Assembly (NCBI GenBank): GCA_014529385.2
Contig: CM043971.1
Coordinates: forward strand, 97,866,485 to 97,930,484
Direction of reading: 5' to 3'
Origin: Adiantum capillus-veneris
Taxonomy: Eukaryota; Streptophyta; Polypodiopsida; Polypodiales; Pteridaceae
DNA: 64,000 nucleotides
Part shown: piece after piece, positions 53,349 through 63,763 of the stretch
How the letters are laid out: each line of letters opens with the position of its first letter
Numbering within the stretch: position 1 is the first letter of the stretch
The notes under the pieces: generated by a model
The model's database searches: none
Told to the model about the DNA's origin: nothing
The model's input: the letters and a program-made list of their open reading frames with translations, nothing else
Made by a program: the position numbers and the translations under genes

Positions 53349-53743
53349 ATGGAACAAACTGAAGGTAACAAATTCTTATCATTAAGCTGATTTCAAAGCA
53401 AAAAACAAGTCCCTCTAACAGTAGAGGAAACACATAAGTCCCCTTTCAAGACTGAAGGGGATAACAGCGGCGGAGGATAGGCACAATCCTTACACTATTA
53501 TAAACAATGTCGAGAGTTGTGCCAACTCCACACCATACTTATGTATGGTTTATTTTTATTTCCACATTGCACAAGCATTCCATGTACACTAGAATTTTGC
53601 ACATGCGTTTTGCCTGGTTGCACAATATAACAAATGATGTCCTCTTCTCGACGAACTCGTTTTTCTTTTTTGAACATGGCATATCTCCTTCAAACTGTGT
53701 CATTATTCGAATTGTGTATGATGTTGACATTCACAAACAAGAG
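53349..53743 (+). other. Unassigned stretch with a hydrophobic open frame
   Basis: The 81-codon frame starting at 53507 (MSRVVPTPHHTYVWFIFIST, then FFFFEHGISPSNCVIIRIVYD) is moderately protein-like and leads into the repeat array that follows. There is no recognised domain. The first 150 bp hold no frame of note. Confidence 0.3.
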
Positions 53744-54228
53744 GATGTATGAATGGGAGTCCACGACATTTCCAATCAAAAGATGATTGATGTCGAACTA
53801 ATCAGGTTTTTGGAGAGTCATAGAGCCCTTTACGTCTAATCTACAACATAAATAAACTCAACTGTCCAATTCACGATAGGGGCATTTTCAAACAAGAGGA
53901 ATGCCAAACGGTATGTGAATGGGAGACCTCGTCATTTCCAATCGAAAACACATATGATGTCGACGTAATCAGGTTTTGGGAGAGTCATATAGACCTCTAC
54001 ATCTACTCTACAACTGAAATAAAGTCAACTTTACAATTTAGAACGGGGGCATTTACAAACGAGAGGACGAGCGAACTGTTTGTGAATGGGAGACCACGGC
54101 ATTTCCAATCGAAAAGACGATTGATGTTGAAGTAATCAGGTTTGTGGAGAGTCATACGGGCCTTCCCATCTACTCAACGGAAGTAAAAACTTTTCAATTC
54201 AATAGCAATGTGCATGCCCGTTAAGTGA
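53744..54228 (+). repeat. Three diverged tandem units of about 165 bp that encode a repeated protein module
   Basis: Units begin at about 53748, 53913 and 54080. Shared DNA blocks are GAATGGGAG.CC.CG.CATTTCCAATC, AATCAGGTTT and GAGAGTCATA. In frame, the second unit reads EWETSSFPIENTYDVDVIRF then ESHIDLYIYST, and the third reads EWETTAFPIEKTIDVEVIRF then ESHTGLPIYST. Most differences between units leave this protein pattern intact, which suggests past selection on a repeat protein of about 55 residues per unit. The first unit has stops and a shift. Confidence 0.7.
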
Positions 54229-54968
54229 TATGCATACAAGAGAGACCACTAATCTTGCAACGACAAATTCACGGTATATGAGCTATCTATCGACCCCTAA
54301 ACTTGCAACAGCAACCTCACAGTACTGCACAATAGACGATCAATCTATACCACCAATTCCATGGCGTAACCTGCCCATTCCAATGATCGTCTCACGTAGC
54401 ACAAGGTTGGTCGTTTCCCATGTCATCACGCTCCACCAAACTACTTTCTGTTAGGCAGCCTAAAAGGGGCACGATTCTCATCAGTCACGGCACTTGTCTT
54501 GCTATTCCATGTAAAACAAGTGGGCTTCCCAATAGCTCATATGTAGAGGCCCTCTGTCAGGTAATGAGCATGGATCTAGTCCCAATGTACTGCATTGGTT
54601 TATGAGACGTTGGATTTCATTAGGAAAATGTTGATCATAGATACTAATTTCTTGATTTTCATTCCCTTCTTATCAGTACAATACTTGTCATTGCTGCAGA
54701 AAATCTAGCTTCACGTTTGAACTCTGTAGTGATAAATGATTTCGCCAACACATCCTAACGTCATTTCACTGCTTGTAGGTAGAATGCTTCTTGAGCAAGC
54801 ACTGTAGTTAAAGAAGCGGTTACTCACAAGTTAGTGCAGGTAGTGGACGCCCTCACGTTGAACGAGATAACATCGACCTTGGGAGATGAGCGGCGCCTAC
54901 AAGCCTTGCTTTCTGAAGTGGTTCACTCTACAACCTCCAAGTTTGAGGGCGCCGATATTGGCAGTGTG
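54229..54968 (+). pseudogene. Protein-like fragments with possible introns, upstream of A'
   Basis: Frames at 54230-54454 and 54420-54605 (KRGTILISHGTCLAIPCKTSG, YVEALCQVMSMDL) and 54834-54968 (DALTLNEITSTLGDERRLQA, LLSEVVHSTTSKFEGADIGS) look coding in composition. Between them, 54606-54833 has T-rich stretches ending in CTGCAG and TTGTAG, like plant intron 3' ends. The last frame is cut by the insertion of A' and resumes at 57841. No family is recognised. Confidence 0.35.
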
Positions 54969-54973
54969 CAACA
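54969..54973. repeat. Target site duplication of A' (left)
   Basis: CAACA precedes the LTR start TGTAAGGTGC and is repeated at 57836-57840 after the LTR end CACGTGACA. Confidence 0.93.
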
Positions 54974-55415
54974 TGTAAGGTGCAGCGGAATGAATGTTGT
55001 ATTTTCTCAAGGTTCCTTTTAGTTCTTAGGGAAGGAGAGAGCCTTCCGTCTTATGGAGAGTGCTATGATCACGAACAAAGTGAGTGGATATTGTGCGTGC
55101 AAGTGAATGAGACTGAGAGAAGGAGAGAGAAGAGATACGACACCCGAGAGGTTGTAAAACCCTCCTCCGAAGGCCCCACTCTCGTCGGCGAGAGTGGTCT
55201 ACTTTGATTGCACAAAGGTGTACAATGCGTATGCAATGGATTGATGCAATGGGACTATGCCGATGACAACGACGGTGATGACGACGACGACTAGGTGGCT
55301 GAAATCTGTGGTCTTCTAACTACTGATTTTCGGGACTGTTTCGGTGGCTGAAAATGACTGTTTTGGCTGCGTTTTTATGGCTGAAAATGAGGGAACATCT
55401 GCAACCAACTTGGGG
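54974..55415 (-). repeat. 3' LTR of A' (truncated)
   Basis: It matches 56664-57115. Sequence similarity stops after CAACTTGGGG, where gag begins. It lacks the roughly 25 bp insertion TCTCAAG...TTTATT found in the right LTR near 56697-56722. Confidence 0.9.
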
Positions 55416-56500
55416 CGTGAAATCGTCGATTGCCTCTAGGTGCGTGGCTAGCTGTGCCTCTTGCCATGCGTGGTACCAATTGATGGCATCACCGGCAAGG
55501 TACATAGCTGCCATCAAAACTTTGCTATTTCCTGTCTTCTTAGTTGTCGCAAAATAAGCATTAAATTGATGCAACCACGAATGAATAACTGTAGCATCCA
55601 TCTTACCGTCATACTTACTGAAAATCAACTTTTTTGTAACTGGATGGTTGGAATCCGCGTCGTGGCTTACGCCACTTGACGAACCCCACGATCTTTGGGT
55701 GATTCGGTCTTCGAGGCTAGCAATTGGAAAATAAATTCTTGATTGCGAATCTCCCTTTGAGCTTCTCGCTCAGCGTCCCTTTCTGCTTTGCATTCATTTC
55801 GTTCATCGTGCTCGCGTTCGAGAGCAAGTCGATTTTCTTCTTGTTGTGCGGCAAATCTTGCGTTTCTTTCGTCGCGCTCGCGGTCCTTGGCTGCTTGGTT
55901 TGCAGCCATTCTTGCAATTCTGTCGTCGCGCTCACTGTCCTGAGCAAGGCGCTCGCGTTCTAAAGCAAGGCGCTTGTCTTCCTGTCTATCCATCATGGCC
56001 ATCATCTGCTTGACCATTGCCTCCATAGGGTCTGGTGCACTTGGTGGCATAGATGGCCAAGGGGGAGGGTTGAAGAAATCATCTCTGGGTGGGGACGAGT
56101 CTTCGTCGCCTCTCTCATGCTAATCACCTATATGCGAAGTATCCATTCCGCTTCGGGTGACGACCATGCACTATGATCTTGGGGTCTTAAGCTCGCGAGG
56201 AACTTGGGTTCTTGAGGGTCTTGAGGTTCTTGAGGTCCTTGATTCGTGAGAATCTTGGGTTCTTGAGGTTCTGGAGTCTTGAGGGTCTTGGGTTCTTGGG
56301 GTTCTTGAGGTTTTCTTTCGCTTGCAAATCGCGTTGGAGAAGGATCTTCTCTTCACCCGAGTTCTACTCCTTTCTGCAGGCGCACCCCTTGGCGGCCTTG
56401 CGCTCACACCAAGGTTGCTTTTTCCCACCTCACGTCGATTGGCCGGCCGCTAAGTGCACGGTCCGCTCTCAATGAGTGAAAAGAGACACACGGGGAGGCT
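55416..56500 (-). pseudogene. Gag N-terminal half of A'
   Basis: Minus frames: 56171-56428 (MGKSNLGVSARPP, then many RTP/RTQ units from TTCTTGAGG-type repeats); 55667-56050 (MPPSAPDPMEAMVKQMMAMM followed by about 75 residues of Arg/Glu/Ala-rich coiled coil, RDDRIARMAANQAAKDRERD); and 55416-55628 (FSKYDGKMDATVIHSWLHQF, YLAGDAINWYHAWQEAQLA). The order is the same as in A. Stops and frame changes separate the three parts. Comparison with A shows the coiled coil was either expanded here or contracted there. Confidence 0.82.
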
Positions 56501-56650
56501 GGACAGCCCTTCTTTCTTGGGATTCCTGTCACTCTTCAACAAAACACGATTAGGAATCGCCACGCCCAAGTAAACTTGGGTTCGTGCGATTGCAACAAGC
56601 AAAAAAAATTCTTGTGGTTCTTTCCTAGAGTAATGCAGAACACTTCCAAA

Positions 56651-56662
56651 GCTCTAATACCA
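56651..56662 (-). promoter_or_regulatory. Primer binding site of A' (one mismatch)
   Basis: The plus strand reads GCTCTAATACCA, differing by one base from the complement of the initiator tRNA-Met site at 10185-10196. Confidence 0.85.
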
Positions 56663-56663
56663 A

Positions 56664-57835
56664 TGTAAGGTGCAACGGAATGAATGTTGTATTTTCTCAA
56701 GATTAGTGATCTTTATTTCTCAAGGTTCCTTTTAGTTCTTAGGGAAGGAGAGAGCCTTTTGTCTTATGGAGAGTGCTATGATCACGAACAAAGTGAGTGG
56801 ATATTGTGCATGCAAGTGAATGAGACTGAGAGAAGGAGAGAGAAGAGATACGACACCCGAGAGGTTGTAAAACCCTACTTCGAAGGCCCCACTCTCGTCG
56901 GCGAGAGTGGTCTACTTTGATTGCACAAAGGTGTACAATGCATATGCAATGGACTGATGCAATGGGACTATGCCGATGACGACGACGACTAGGTGGCTGA
57001 TATCTATGGTCTTCTAATTGCTGATTTTCGGGACTGTTTCGGTGGCTGAAAATGACTGTTTTGGCTGCATTTTTATGACTGAAAATGAGGGAACATCTGC
57101 AACCAACTTGGGGGCTGATCTGCTATTGTGTCATAGGCTGAAAACACTATGGTTCTGATGCGATAAGGGCTGAAACTGAAGAACGCTGATGGTTCTTGCT
57201 GCTGCTAGCCAAAAACGCTAGGCTGATCTGACTCTGCAAAGCAAAAACGCTGAAGTGCCTGATGATGTTGGCATTAGTAATGGCTGAAATCGCTAATGAT
57301 GACCAAGGATGGCTAGCGTTAGTGGAAACTTGATGTTGCTGCCAGTAAGGGCTGGAAACGCCAAGCACTGGAGGTTTATGGCGATGGCTACTTGAGATGG
57401 AAAATGCTACGGGGTCATGAGGGGGGGGTACTGCTGAGAAGTTGCCTGTTGAGCGGGAAGCTCTTGCTGCCTCTTCTACCAGAAAGTGCTAACTTGGGTT
57501 TGCTTATATATTAACTTAGCAAAATTGCCCTACCTACTTTTGTTGGAAAGTCACTTAAAAATAACAAGTGAAAATAACCAAAAATAGGAAAAATAGGCTA
57601 AATGCACTGGAAAATTCCCCTAACTGATGCTAATGGATTCTCAAGGGAATACTGATGATCATGCTGTGTGCAACCGGAGGATATGCATCTATGCTAAGTG
57701 ATTGGGCATGCACGGTCTACGAATAGACTCACAAAAGTGGCAGATCACTGCTAATCTAAACTGATTGAATTGATTGAACCCTGTTGTGGTGTAGCTTGTC
57801 CACGAGCACATAGGGTTGGGATGTGTCACGTGACA
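56664..57835 (-). repeat. 5' LTR of A' (about 1170 bp)
   Basis: It is homologous to 10198-11342 along its length and, at its outer end, to 1-283. It ends at the palindrome TGTCACGTGACA. Confidence 0.9.
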
Positions 57836-57840
57836 CAACA
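57836..57840. repeat. Target site duplication of A' (right)
   Basis: CAACA, as at 54969-54973. Confidence 0.93.
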
Positions 57841-58083
57841 CCTCTCCTTAGTATCGTTGGAGACATGTCAAAATGTGCCACGGACCTGCGAGGTGACTTG
57901 CCAAGGGTATACAAATGGAAAAATCACAACATTGGTATAATTGCTGGAAGATTGAGAAGGAAAAATCCACCCGGGCAAGGAACATGGACATACAAAACAC
58001 CTTCAGCAAGAAGTTACGGAAGGAGACCCTTCGAGACAGCAGAGCTTCCATGTCCAGTTTGCATATTCAAAAAACTATGCTGA
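57841..58083 (+). pseudogene. Unrecognised cysteine-containing protein segment after A'
   Basis: The frame contains TPLLSIVGDMSKCATDLRGD, RVYKWKNHNIGIIAGRLRRK, GQGTWTYKTPSARSYGRRPF and ends PCPVCIFKKLC. The C-x2-C pair and basic/aromatic character suggest a small zinc-binding or nucleic-acid-binding domain, but I cannot name it. Its upstream continuation was cut off by A'; joining the two sides puts the best frames out of register by one base. The segment stops about 80 bp before the kinase-like frame. Confidence 0.4.
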
Positions 58084-58165
58084 ACTAATTTTTCTCTATC
58101 ATTCCATTCGAGGATATAAAGAGAGGAAGAAAACTAGGGTCTAGCTCATATGGAGACACTTGTGA

Positions 58166-58990
58166 ATGCAGAATCGAAGTGATTTTTTTCCTTCCGTCTA
58201 CCAACATGTACTGCTGTTGCAGGGAATTCAAAGGTCAAGCAAAGGAACAATTGAGAGCAACGTTGACCTCAACTACCGGGGTATCGTGCGTGCCCTTGCA
58301 CATACTTGTCAATCACCATGGGTACTTATATTTCCTTACTTAATGGGCCTTCCTTGGCGATTTGATGGAGTGTGTACCTGCACCTTCTGGAAGCATCAAG
58401 AAATTGTACTTGCCATGGGTGATGAAAGTTGCAAAAACCCAACTCGACTGGAGTTACGGCAATGCAGGCACATCATCAATCATGCTTCGTCTTTGATTCA
58501 TGCACTAGTGCAGGCTTTGGCATTTGCACACGACCACAGTGTTATTCACAATGACCTTAACCCTTGGAACATCATGTTTGACTTCACCAGAGACGCAATG
58601 CCACGAATAGGCATTATAGACTGGGGTCTTGTCCTTCAATCACCGTATGAGAGAAGACGAACCAATATTCGCAAGCCAAAAGAGCATGTCATTAGGCTGT
58701 GGCAAGCAGCTGAACTCCTGAATACCAGATCCGCATGCCCTTGGAGCAAATCAACTAATGTGTATGTACTTGCATGAGTCATCAATCAACTCGGCATTTT
58801 CTGCAAACACTTATGTGTCTACTACAAGCTTGACTCCAAGCAAACAAGGAACATTGACGAAATTGAGGCCATACAAAAAAGGAAGATGTTCATTGAATTA
58901 GATCGAGAGCTGGAACATCTAGACATGCACCTTAAACAGTGCTTGCGTCCCCTCTCCCAAATGTGTGTTTCTTTCTTCCACCATGTCTAG
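58166..58990 (+). pseudogene. Protein-kinase-like gene in the Helitron-like unit
   Basis: The frame to 58777 has a catalytic loop HNDLNPWNIM (residues 128-137, equivalent to H-R-D-x-K-P-x-x-N), preceded by a helix ALVQALAFAHDHSVI. It then has IIDWG at 150-154 in place of D-F-G, LWQAAELL in place of the A-P-E segment and STNVYVLA, comparable to S-D-V-Y-S-L-G. After a TGA the frame continues with LCVYYKLDSKQTRNIDEIEA and a Cys-containing end near 58990. The N-lobe is short and I see no Gly-rich loop or clear Val-Ala-x-Lys, so an upstream exon is missing or the protein is a degenerate kinase. The Asp and Asn of the catalytic loop and the metal-binding Asp are present. The substrate is unknown. 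Confidence 0.65.
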
Positions 58991-59243
58991 AGAAGTCATT
59001 ATAACTTCCGAGCTCTTTTCATTTGTAGAGATTCTGTGCTTTCATTCCAACTTGTCTCCAAAATTGGCATAACCTTCTTGAGTATTAGCTAAAGATTTCA
59101 CTATGGTTTGTGAAAGGTTTCACTATGGTTTGTGATAGTGTGTTGAACATTTTTTTATTCCCCAATTTTGCTATATTGGTCCGTGCTAATTTCAATGAGA
59201 CTAATTTGTATATGTTGTATTCACATTTGCGTTTATGTGCAGG
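58991..59243 (+). other. Probable intron or spacer before the next coding segment
   Basis: This T-rich sequence, with CCATGTCTAG near 58980 and TTTATGTGCAG at 59232-59242, looks like an intron ending in a plant 3' splice site. A good 5' splice site is not obvious. Confidence 0.35.
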
Positions 59244-59899
59244 CGCTCACAATGGCAGTTGCGACTACGCTTCGCGCCAACTGCAAAAGACGGTGAGAGC
59301 ACACCGCGTTTCATGCCATGAGTACGTGGAAGCGTTGTCATCTTGCAGCCCGACTATATACAAGCCATCCTAAACACAAATCAACTAATTGTGCAGCTCC
59401 TTAGCGTCATCGACGTCACGATTAGCGTCACGAGAACAGCGACTACAGTTGCAAAAGGTCTGCTTGATAGAAGGTCGTTACTTGACAATCCACTGATCTG
59501 TTGGTTGGCGAAGCCAAACATGTGTCACTCAACTTCACTCCTTGCAAACACGCGAGCAGCGCTAGCATACAACATAAAGAACAACCCGATTCTCAGGAAG
59601 TACCGGTGCATCGTTGTATAGCCAAACAAGAGGACATCTATTTGTGTTTTGTCAGCATCTACTATATAGAATATCATAAGAGACCACTGGGAGAAGTTTC
59701 TTCTCTGTATACATATTATACAAGCCATATTTGCTCATGATGTATCTATTAAAACAAGCTATCATGATTGCAAACTCCACAAATAGTATATTCTTGCACA
59801 GGGTTATTGACAGCTACAAACGAATACACGACACTGCTTCTACCCATGATGCAATAAGCATATTATTCGATACAATCTCCCATCCACAATGCCAAGAAC
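59244..59899 (+). pseudogene. N-terminal region of the Helitron-like protein (degenerate)
   Basis: Several short frames follow each other: AHNGSCDYASRQLQKTVRAH (59244-59373), DYIQAILNTNQLIVQLLSVI to LRKYRCIVV (59343-59621) and NSIFLHRVIDSYKRIHDTAS (59731-59900). They precede the Rep domain directly and have protein-like composition. They may be the decayed Helitron_like_N part. No single frame is long enough to be sure, and about three frameshifts would be needed. Confidence 0.35.
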
Positions 59900-60987
59900 T
59901 TGAGAGACCTCATAATGGTGGACACATCACGACTACCACATTTGTTCTTGACATTCACTACTAATGAGGTTTCCCAAACAAGATGGCAAGAGGTCATGAC
60001 AATTAAGAAACTTGTTCAAGGCTACAATCCAAACTTCAGATGGAACGATTGCCCCGTTGAGTGGGCGGCGCTATTTCATCACCGCTTGCACACTTTTTAG
60101 AACAGACACATCATCGGCGGAAGCAACATACTCGGGCATGTAGAGCATCACATGGTGCGCTACGAGGTGCAGAATTGGGGCTCATTGCATACATATGTCA
60201 TACTGTGGATCTCCAAGTGCGATTTGTCTCGAGTGACGAACGAGATCGTTGCATATATACCGGCAGAATCACAAGCCAACTTTGCCACAGAGCTGCGGAA
60301 CCTCGTTGTCACAAAACAAATACACAGATGCGGGAAGTCTTTCAAAGTCATGGGATCGGGTAAAGTGTGCAAATACGGCTTTCCGTTTGAACCGCAATAC
60401 AACACAACTCCAACTATGGATGCCTGCACCGCTCGATGGCTTTACTACCGTCTTGGATACAAACACCGGAATGTTGTCCCATACCATCCCATTGTCCTGC
60501 TCCTGTGGAAGGCACACATGAAAATTAAGAGAGTCACAAATTCATCTATATCACATTACCTTCTGAAGTATGCAATGAAACCGAAACCCCTTGGGAAATT
60601 GAATCTCTCCACAGATGATGCAACAAGGCTTGGACTTCACGGCTTGGACGAGGTCAAGCTTCGGCTAATTGCAACCTCTGTATTATTGAAAAGCCAATCT
60701 CTGCAACAGAGTCAACAGTCAACTGTATTAAGATACCAATCATCACAAGGAGTGAGCAAGTTAAGTACGTAAACTCCTCTCCACCATCACATTGGCAAAG
60801 GTTGCTATCTCGCAGCCACACTATAGTCATGCATTCAATTGATTTATATTGTGCAAGGCCATTGAATCTTGAAAGTATCACATTCTATGAGTACCACAGA
60901 AAATACAAAATCCTTAAGCCACACGAATATGCTCGTGTAGAGAGCTTTCGCGATGCATACAACAACAACATCGCAAAGAAAAAATAA
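59900..60987 (+). pseudogene. Helitron-like Rep (HUH/Y2 endonuclease) domain
   Basis: One frame runs 59900-60772 with a single TAG at 60098-60100. It begins LPHLFLTFTTNEVSQTRWQE, similar to the Helitron_like_N start, then RYEVQNWGSLHTYVILW, which matches the G-x-P-H-x-H-x-L-x-W motif with the second His read as Tyr. IHRCGKSFKV and KVCKYGFPFEP follow (the C-G...C-x-K-G-F-P block), and SISHYLLKYAMK, the two-tyrosine motif (Tyr136 and Tyr140 counted from 60152). After a frameshift, IDLYCARPLNLESITFYEYH (60838-60900) gives the usual link to the helicase. Rep nicks DNA and covalently binds it during rolling-circle transposition. The loss of the HUH His and the stop argue against activity. Confidence 0.8.
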
Positions 60988-61364
60988 CACCTCATCAGGT
61001 TCACAGGATATGATTTGGGCCATCAAACAGAGGAATTCTTCTACAACGTCTTGTTATAAAAATTCCCTTTAGGAATGAGATGGAGCTACTCTCCCCAAAC
61101 AACACATCCTTGTCATACTTTCAAGTTTCTGGGGTGCAAAATCGGTGGGATGATTCTCCATGACAAAGACTTGGAGTTGTATATAAATGAGCACATTCAA
61201 CCATGGTTACTTGGAATGGGAAATCGGAACAAGCAACACGGAACGACAACCAGTATGAAATGTCATTTTTTGTTTCGGACACTCACGTCTAAAACACGAA
61301 ACGGGGATTCGGAATGGGAAGCTAGATTGGGAATGCGGAATGGTGACCTAAAAATGGCCATTCC
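60988..61364 (+). other. Linker between Rep and helicase segments
   Basis: Short frames such as HLIRFTGYDLGHQTEEFFYN and TFKFLGCKIGGMILHDKDLE are likely decayed linker coding sequence. No domain can be named. Confidence 0.4.
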
Positions 61365-62790
61365 TTGTATCTATGCACTCAACGCAACATGCTCGTCTCT
61401 GAAAATACAAGACGCACTTTAAACCTTATAAAACAAAAATTCATCCTCACTTGTGAAAATCCGCTCACTTGTACAGTGGATCACCCAATCGATCCAGCAG
61501 TATCTCAAAGTCGTACTAGAATGCTGAAGCTACTGCATGAATTCCTTGAGATCGACAATGTAGTTCTGACTTTACAACAGCAAAGAATCTTCGATCGAAT
61601 TTCAGGCCTGAGCAACGGCCTGCATGTCGTTACAGGCGGGTCAGGGTGTGGAAAGACGTCTCATCAAATTCTTCACTTGAAGGTTCATAAGAGATAATAA
61701 GAGTGTTATCCTCCGCCTTAGCAGCCTTGCGACAACAGTCTACTGTCAATTCAAAATTCCATCGTCTAAGCAGTATTTTCGGCAAGTAATACATCCCACA
61801 GGCGAAAGATTTGTTGCCATACATGGTGGTGCCAACGTCATTATCATAGACGAGATATCAATGCTAACAAGTACAATCTTCAACATGATCGTTCGGCAGA
61901 TAGTTAACATCAGTAATAACGGAACACTACTTGACCCATTTTGTCCGAAGCTCATCCTACTTTTTAGGGATTTGACACAGCTGTCACCCGTGTGCTACCA
62001 TCAGGGACCGCTATGTCATGTATGCAACATATAAAACTCGGGATACATCACTGTAGCCACCACTCATAACATGACCTTCTCAGTTCGCTATGTAGCAAAC
62101 CCCACGTACATTCGGTTCTTGGACACGATCCGTGTCAGGCAACCGACAGAGTAGCACATAGTAGAGACTCTGTCACAATGTGTAATTGATGAGCCCGAAC
62201 TTCTAAGAACAATTGACGACTCAACTACGCTGATATGCACTCATAGGGAGGATGTCTATAAGTACAACAGCTTGATTCTACAAAAGTCTTTCCCACCATC
62301 CGATCTAAGTCGCTATTGCACTCAAGACCAATGCTCTTGACAAGGGCTTCCATGAGATGGACAATATTGCGATTGGCGCTAGATGTATGATTACAAAGAA
62401 CATTATCTTGGCTATAGGTGTAACAAATGGCTCTACCTGCCGAATGCTGTCTTATTCTGCGATTGCACAGGTCATGGTGCTGCTATAGAAGTACCGTTAC
62501 TTCTCACTAGTGCCATCGTGACCTTACAAAGAACAAAGCATGCTACTAGGCAATCAACTACAAATGGTTCCACAAAAGCACATTCCCTTTTGCGTTGGCT
62601 TACGCAATCATGGGCCACAAATCTGAAGGGCGACGATATCAAAGAACGCCATCCTCATCATAAAACAAGCTTTTGTCCCAGGCTTGGCATACGTCATGTT
62701 CTCCAGTGTGACAGAAAGACGCCGTCTCAAAATACTGAACATTCCAACCCCAAGGATGTTCGAGTATACCTATAAAATGCTCTCCCAATG
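61365..62790 (+). pseudogene. Pif1-type DNA helicase domain of the Helitron-like element
   Basis: The order of SF1 motifs is complete but spread over several frames. There is VLTLQQQRIFDRIS, then Walker A GGSGCGKT (61635-61658); then Walker B IIIDEISMLT (DE at 61849-61854); KLILLFRDLTQLSPV (motif III); ICTHREDVYKYN; IGARCMITKNIILAIGVTNG (62371-62430); FALAYAIMGHKSEG (about 62592-62633, motif V); and GLAYVMFSSVTERRRLKIL (motif VI, about 62678-62740). Helitrons use this 5'-3' helicase to peel off the transposed strand. There are stops at 61697-61702, near 62037 and elsewhere. It lies about 400 bp downstream of Rep on the same strand. Confidence 0.85.
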
Positions 62791-62904
62791 GTTAGATATT
62801 TTTCCCTCATTTCAACTAAAATGTTTTATTCATTTGGTTCTTTTAGTTCATTCTCTATTAAAACTATGCAATCAATTACCTGACAATGGTTTTTTTCAAT
62901 GTAG
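62791..62904 (+). other. Probable intron after the helicase motifs
   Basis: It begins GTTAGATATT after CTCCCAATG and ends TTTTTCAATGTAG. It is T-rich and 114 bp long, typical of a plant intron, and interrupts coding sequence after the final helicase motif. Confidence 0.5.
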
Positions 62905-63129
62905 ATTTCCTTCACAACGGGGAGGTTCCCTTTGAGAGCTACTCATGGACACCGACCAGGTAACCATTTCTTACATTTTTCTATTTTGTGACTATCTTTC
63001 CCACCATTCAATATTTCTGAGTCTCACCGACGATATGCCACCATCATTAAGATATTTGATAAGTTCATCAACATCAACACAACCTCAAAAGCAAATAACG
63101 GTTCTTGTGTATACCCGACTTCAAATCAA
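62905..63129 (+). other. Short exon-like piece and second T-rich intron-like stretch
   Basis: A short piece (ATTTCCTTCACAACGGGGAGG to CACCGACCAG) is followed by GTAACCATTTC at 62960, a good 5' splice-like sequence. It continues as T/C-rich sequence to about 63030, then a Ser/Thr-rich frame. Exon limits are tentative. Confidence 0.35.
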
Positions 63130-63654
63130 ATGCGACTAGCAAATAATGCTCGCGAGCCCCCAAGTGCATTCGTTGAAGGCTTCCATACCACACAGCTTCT
63201 CCACTCGTACATCAATAAATGCAGCAACTCAACCAAAGAATATAGAAGTAGTGAACTCAAGTTGGCAACAAGTACTTCGAATTCTATGCATTCTTCCAAC
63301 ATTGACACTCGGCATTCACGAGGGTTGAAACCTCTTTCTTTTTTTGCAATGTTGCAAAAAGAGATACTACTGTGCTTGGGCATTGATTTTGACGAGACAA
63401 CTAACCTGCTACTGGACACAGAAGCACGGGAGCTGCTGAAAACCGTTGGAATCACCTCCCACGCAATTGAGATGCTTCACTATGGTTATAAGATTGCGCT
63501 TGACAAATTGACCGTCCTCGACAAGAATACAACAAGCCAAGCACTTTCGAACATGGTCAAAGAGTTTGGAAATGAATTCAAAGGCAACGAGAGGGCCATA
63601 CAAGAAATTTACATGGCATTTCAATAGAGATCTCTTTGATGCTCGGTTTGGGGA
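63130..63654 (+). CDS. Unrecognised helical protein downstream of the helicase
   Basis: This 165-codon open frame from Met 63130 contains EPPSAFVEGFHTTQLLHSYI, KEILLCLGIDFDETTNLLLD, LLKTVGITSHAIEMLHYGYK and a helical end NMVKEFGNEFKGNERAIQEI. It is free of low-complexity sequence and is one of the better preserved frames of this unit. I do not recognise a family. It could be a C-terminal extension of the Helitron protein or a captured gene. Just after its stop another frame reads RDLFDARFGETTDPFRKIEP. Confidence 0.45.
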
Positions 63655-63763
63655 GACTACCGATCCATTCCGAAAAATTGAACCGCCACTTGGCGAGCTT
63701 CTATATTATGATATGAGAACATTATTATATGATTAAACACTAACTAGACACACCACTGCAGTG

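Larger units (their letters stand above)
54974..57835 (-). mobile_element. Element A': internally deleted copy of the A family
   Basis: This minus-strand element has a full 5' LTR at 56664-57835, a primer site, the N-terminal half of gag and a truncated 3' LTR (54974-55415) joined directly to gag at about 55416. Protease and the rest of the interior are gone. The duplication CAACA on both sides shows that it inserted as a complete unit and lost sequence later. It interrupts the Helitron-like region. Confidence 0.9.
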
